DNA of 34,982 bases, taken from positions 1 to 34,982 of the forward strand of contig JAMOQH010000138.1 in NCBI GenBank assembly GCA_027064085.1, read 5' to 3'. The DNA comes from a bacterium. Its GTDB lineage: Bacteria > UBP6 > JAFGXH01. Shown here one piece after another: positions 34,748 through 34,982 of the stretch. How positions within the stretch are numbered: position 1 is the first letter of the stretch; every line of letters starts with the position of its first letter. Position numbers and translations under genes: made by a program. The notes beneath the pieces are model-generated. The model worked only from the letters and a program-made list of their open reading frames with translations. It was not told the origin of the DNA and ran no database searches.

Positions 34748-34982
34748 TTAGATAAGCCAAGTTGTTAATGCTGACCATACCATATCCATTAATGCCAACA
34801 TTATAGACAAAACAACAGATACAACCACTGTAACTAAGGTTGAGTTTTTAGTTTCTTCACCATTTGGCCAATCAACTTTAAATAATTCATCAGCAATCTC
34901 AAAACTAGCTGTATTATATTTTTTATTAGTCCACACGATTGCAGCAATAGATATTGAAATGATTGCTGAAATTAATGTTGAT
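34748..34982 (-). CDS. secE: Preprotein translocase subunit SecE (5' end outside the window)
   Basis: The C-terminal part carries the SecE signature: an amphipathic helix FEIADELFKVDWPNGEE, the conserved ELxKVxWP motif, then a membrane helix STLVTVVVSVVLSIMLALMD ending in the typical Asp. The frame stays open to the window edge. Upstream of a possible GTG at 34936 there is more coding sequence (STLISAIISISIAAIVW), another membrane helix, so the true start lies outside and the protein has at least two helices. SecE clamps SecY in the inner membrane translocon. The gene following on this strand encodes a 2Fe-2S protein rather than NusG. Confidence 0.88.
   Translation of the reverse strand, partial: STLISAIISISIAAIVWTNKKYNTASFEIADELFKVDWPNGEETKNSTLVTVVVSVVLSIMLALMDMVWSALTTWLI

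Overview
The window comes from the chromosome of a very AT-rich, diderm, flagellated bacterium. Eight predicted lipoproteins, LppC-like and TlpA-like periplasmic proteins, FliO/FliP/FliK/FlgD, and a pyruvate:ferredoxin oxidoreductase point to a Gram-negative, probably anaerobic or fermentative, motile organism. Cysteine-rich and EGF-like lipoproteins and one MYXO-CTERM-like C-terminus recall Myxococcota and other former Deltaproteobacteria, but the base composition is unusual for that group. The lineage is inference; no rRNA gene is present.

Layout. 1-236: 5' end of a cysteine-rich lipoprotein (-). 333-3993: fliK-flgD pair followed by oligoendopeptidase F (all -). 4122-6336: a secreted CAP-domain protein (+) converging on a lipoprotein (-). 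6413-6596: tRNA-Met with promoter and terminator, back to back with the glgA promoter. 6622-9582: glycogen synthase and a periplasmic-binding-fold lipoprotein (+). 9587-14449: fliP, fliO, a repeat-filled gap, tilS and a Big-1-like lipoprotein (-). 14608-20669: one long + strand run with three bactofilins, a small lipoprotein, a methylmalonyl-CoA mutase catalytic subunit, a zinc-ribbon protein, truA, a membrane protein and a YigZ/IMPACT protein. 20671-22377: a large cysteine-rich lipoprotein (-). 22775-28608: pyruvate:ferredoxin oxidoreductase, HU, a three-domain thioredoxin-fold protein and OsmC (+). 28605-33543: a DUF5682-like protein, an EGF-repeat lipoprotein and a TlpA-like lipoprotein (-). 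33669-34982: two unknown proteins (+), then a small 2Fe-2S protein and truncated secE (-).

The most interesting signal is a family of short palindromic repeats, two 13-nt arms around a 3-nt loop. Copies sit inside three unrelated genes (fliK, the zinc-ribbon gene, tilS) in the same reading frame, each adding a D[E/K]xxT[R/Y]P peptide. Another copy forms an array between tilS and fliO. The arms covary (GACGAG/CTCGTC, GATAAG/CTTATC, GACAAG/CTTGTC). Extra half-units are 21 nt long inside a gene but 20 nt long between genes. This looks like a protein-invading palindromic element comparable in principle to the Rickettsia palindromic elements. A second, unrelated repeat (CTTCGRCTACGCTYAG) lies in opposite orientations in the loops of two hairpins behind the pyruvate oxidoreductase gene.

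All five convergent gene pairs in the window end within 16 bases of each other or overlap, with no terminator hairpin between them.
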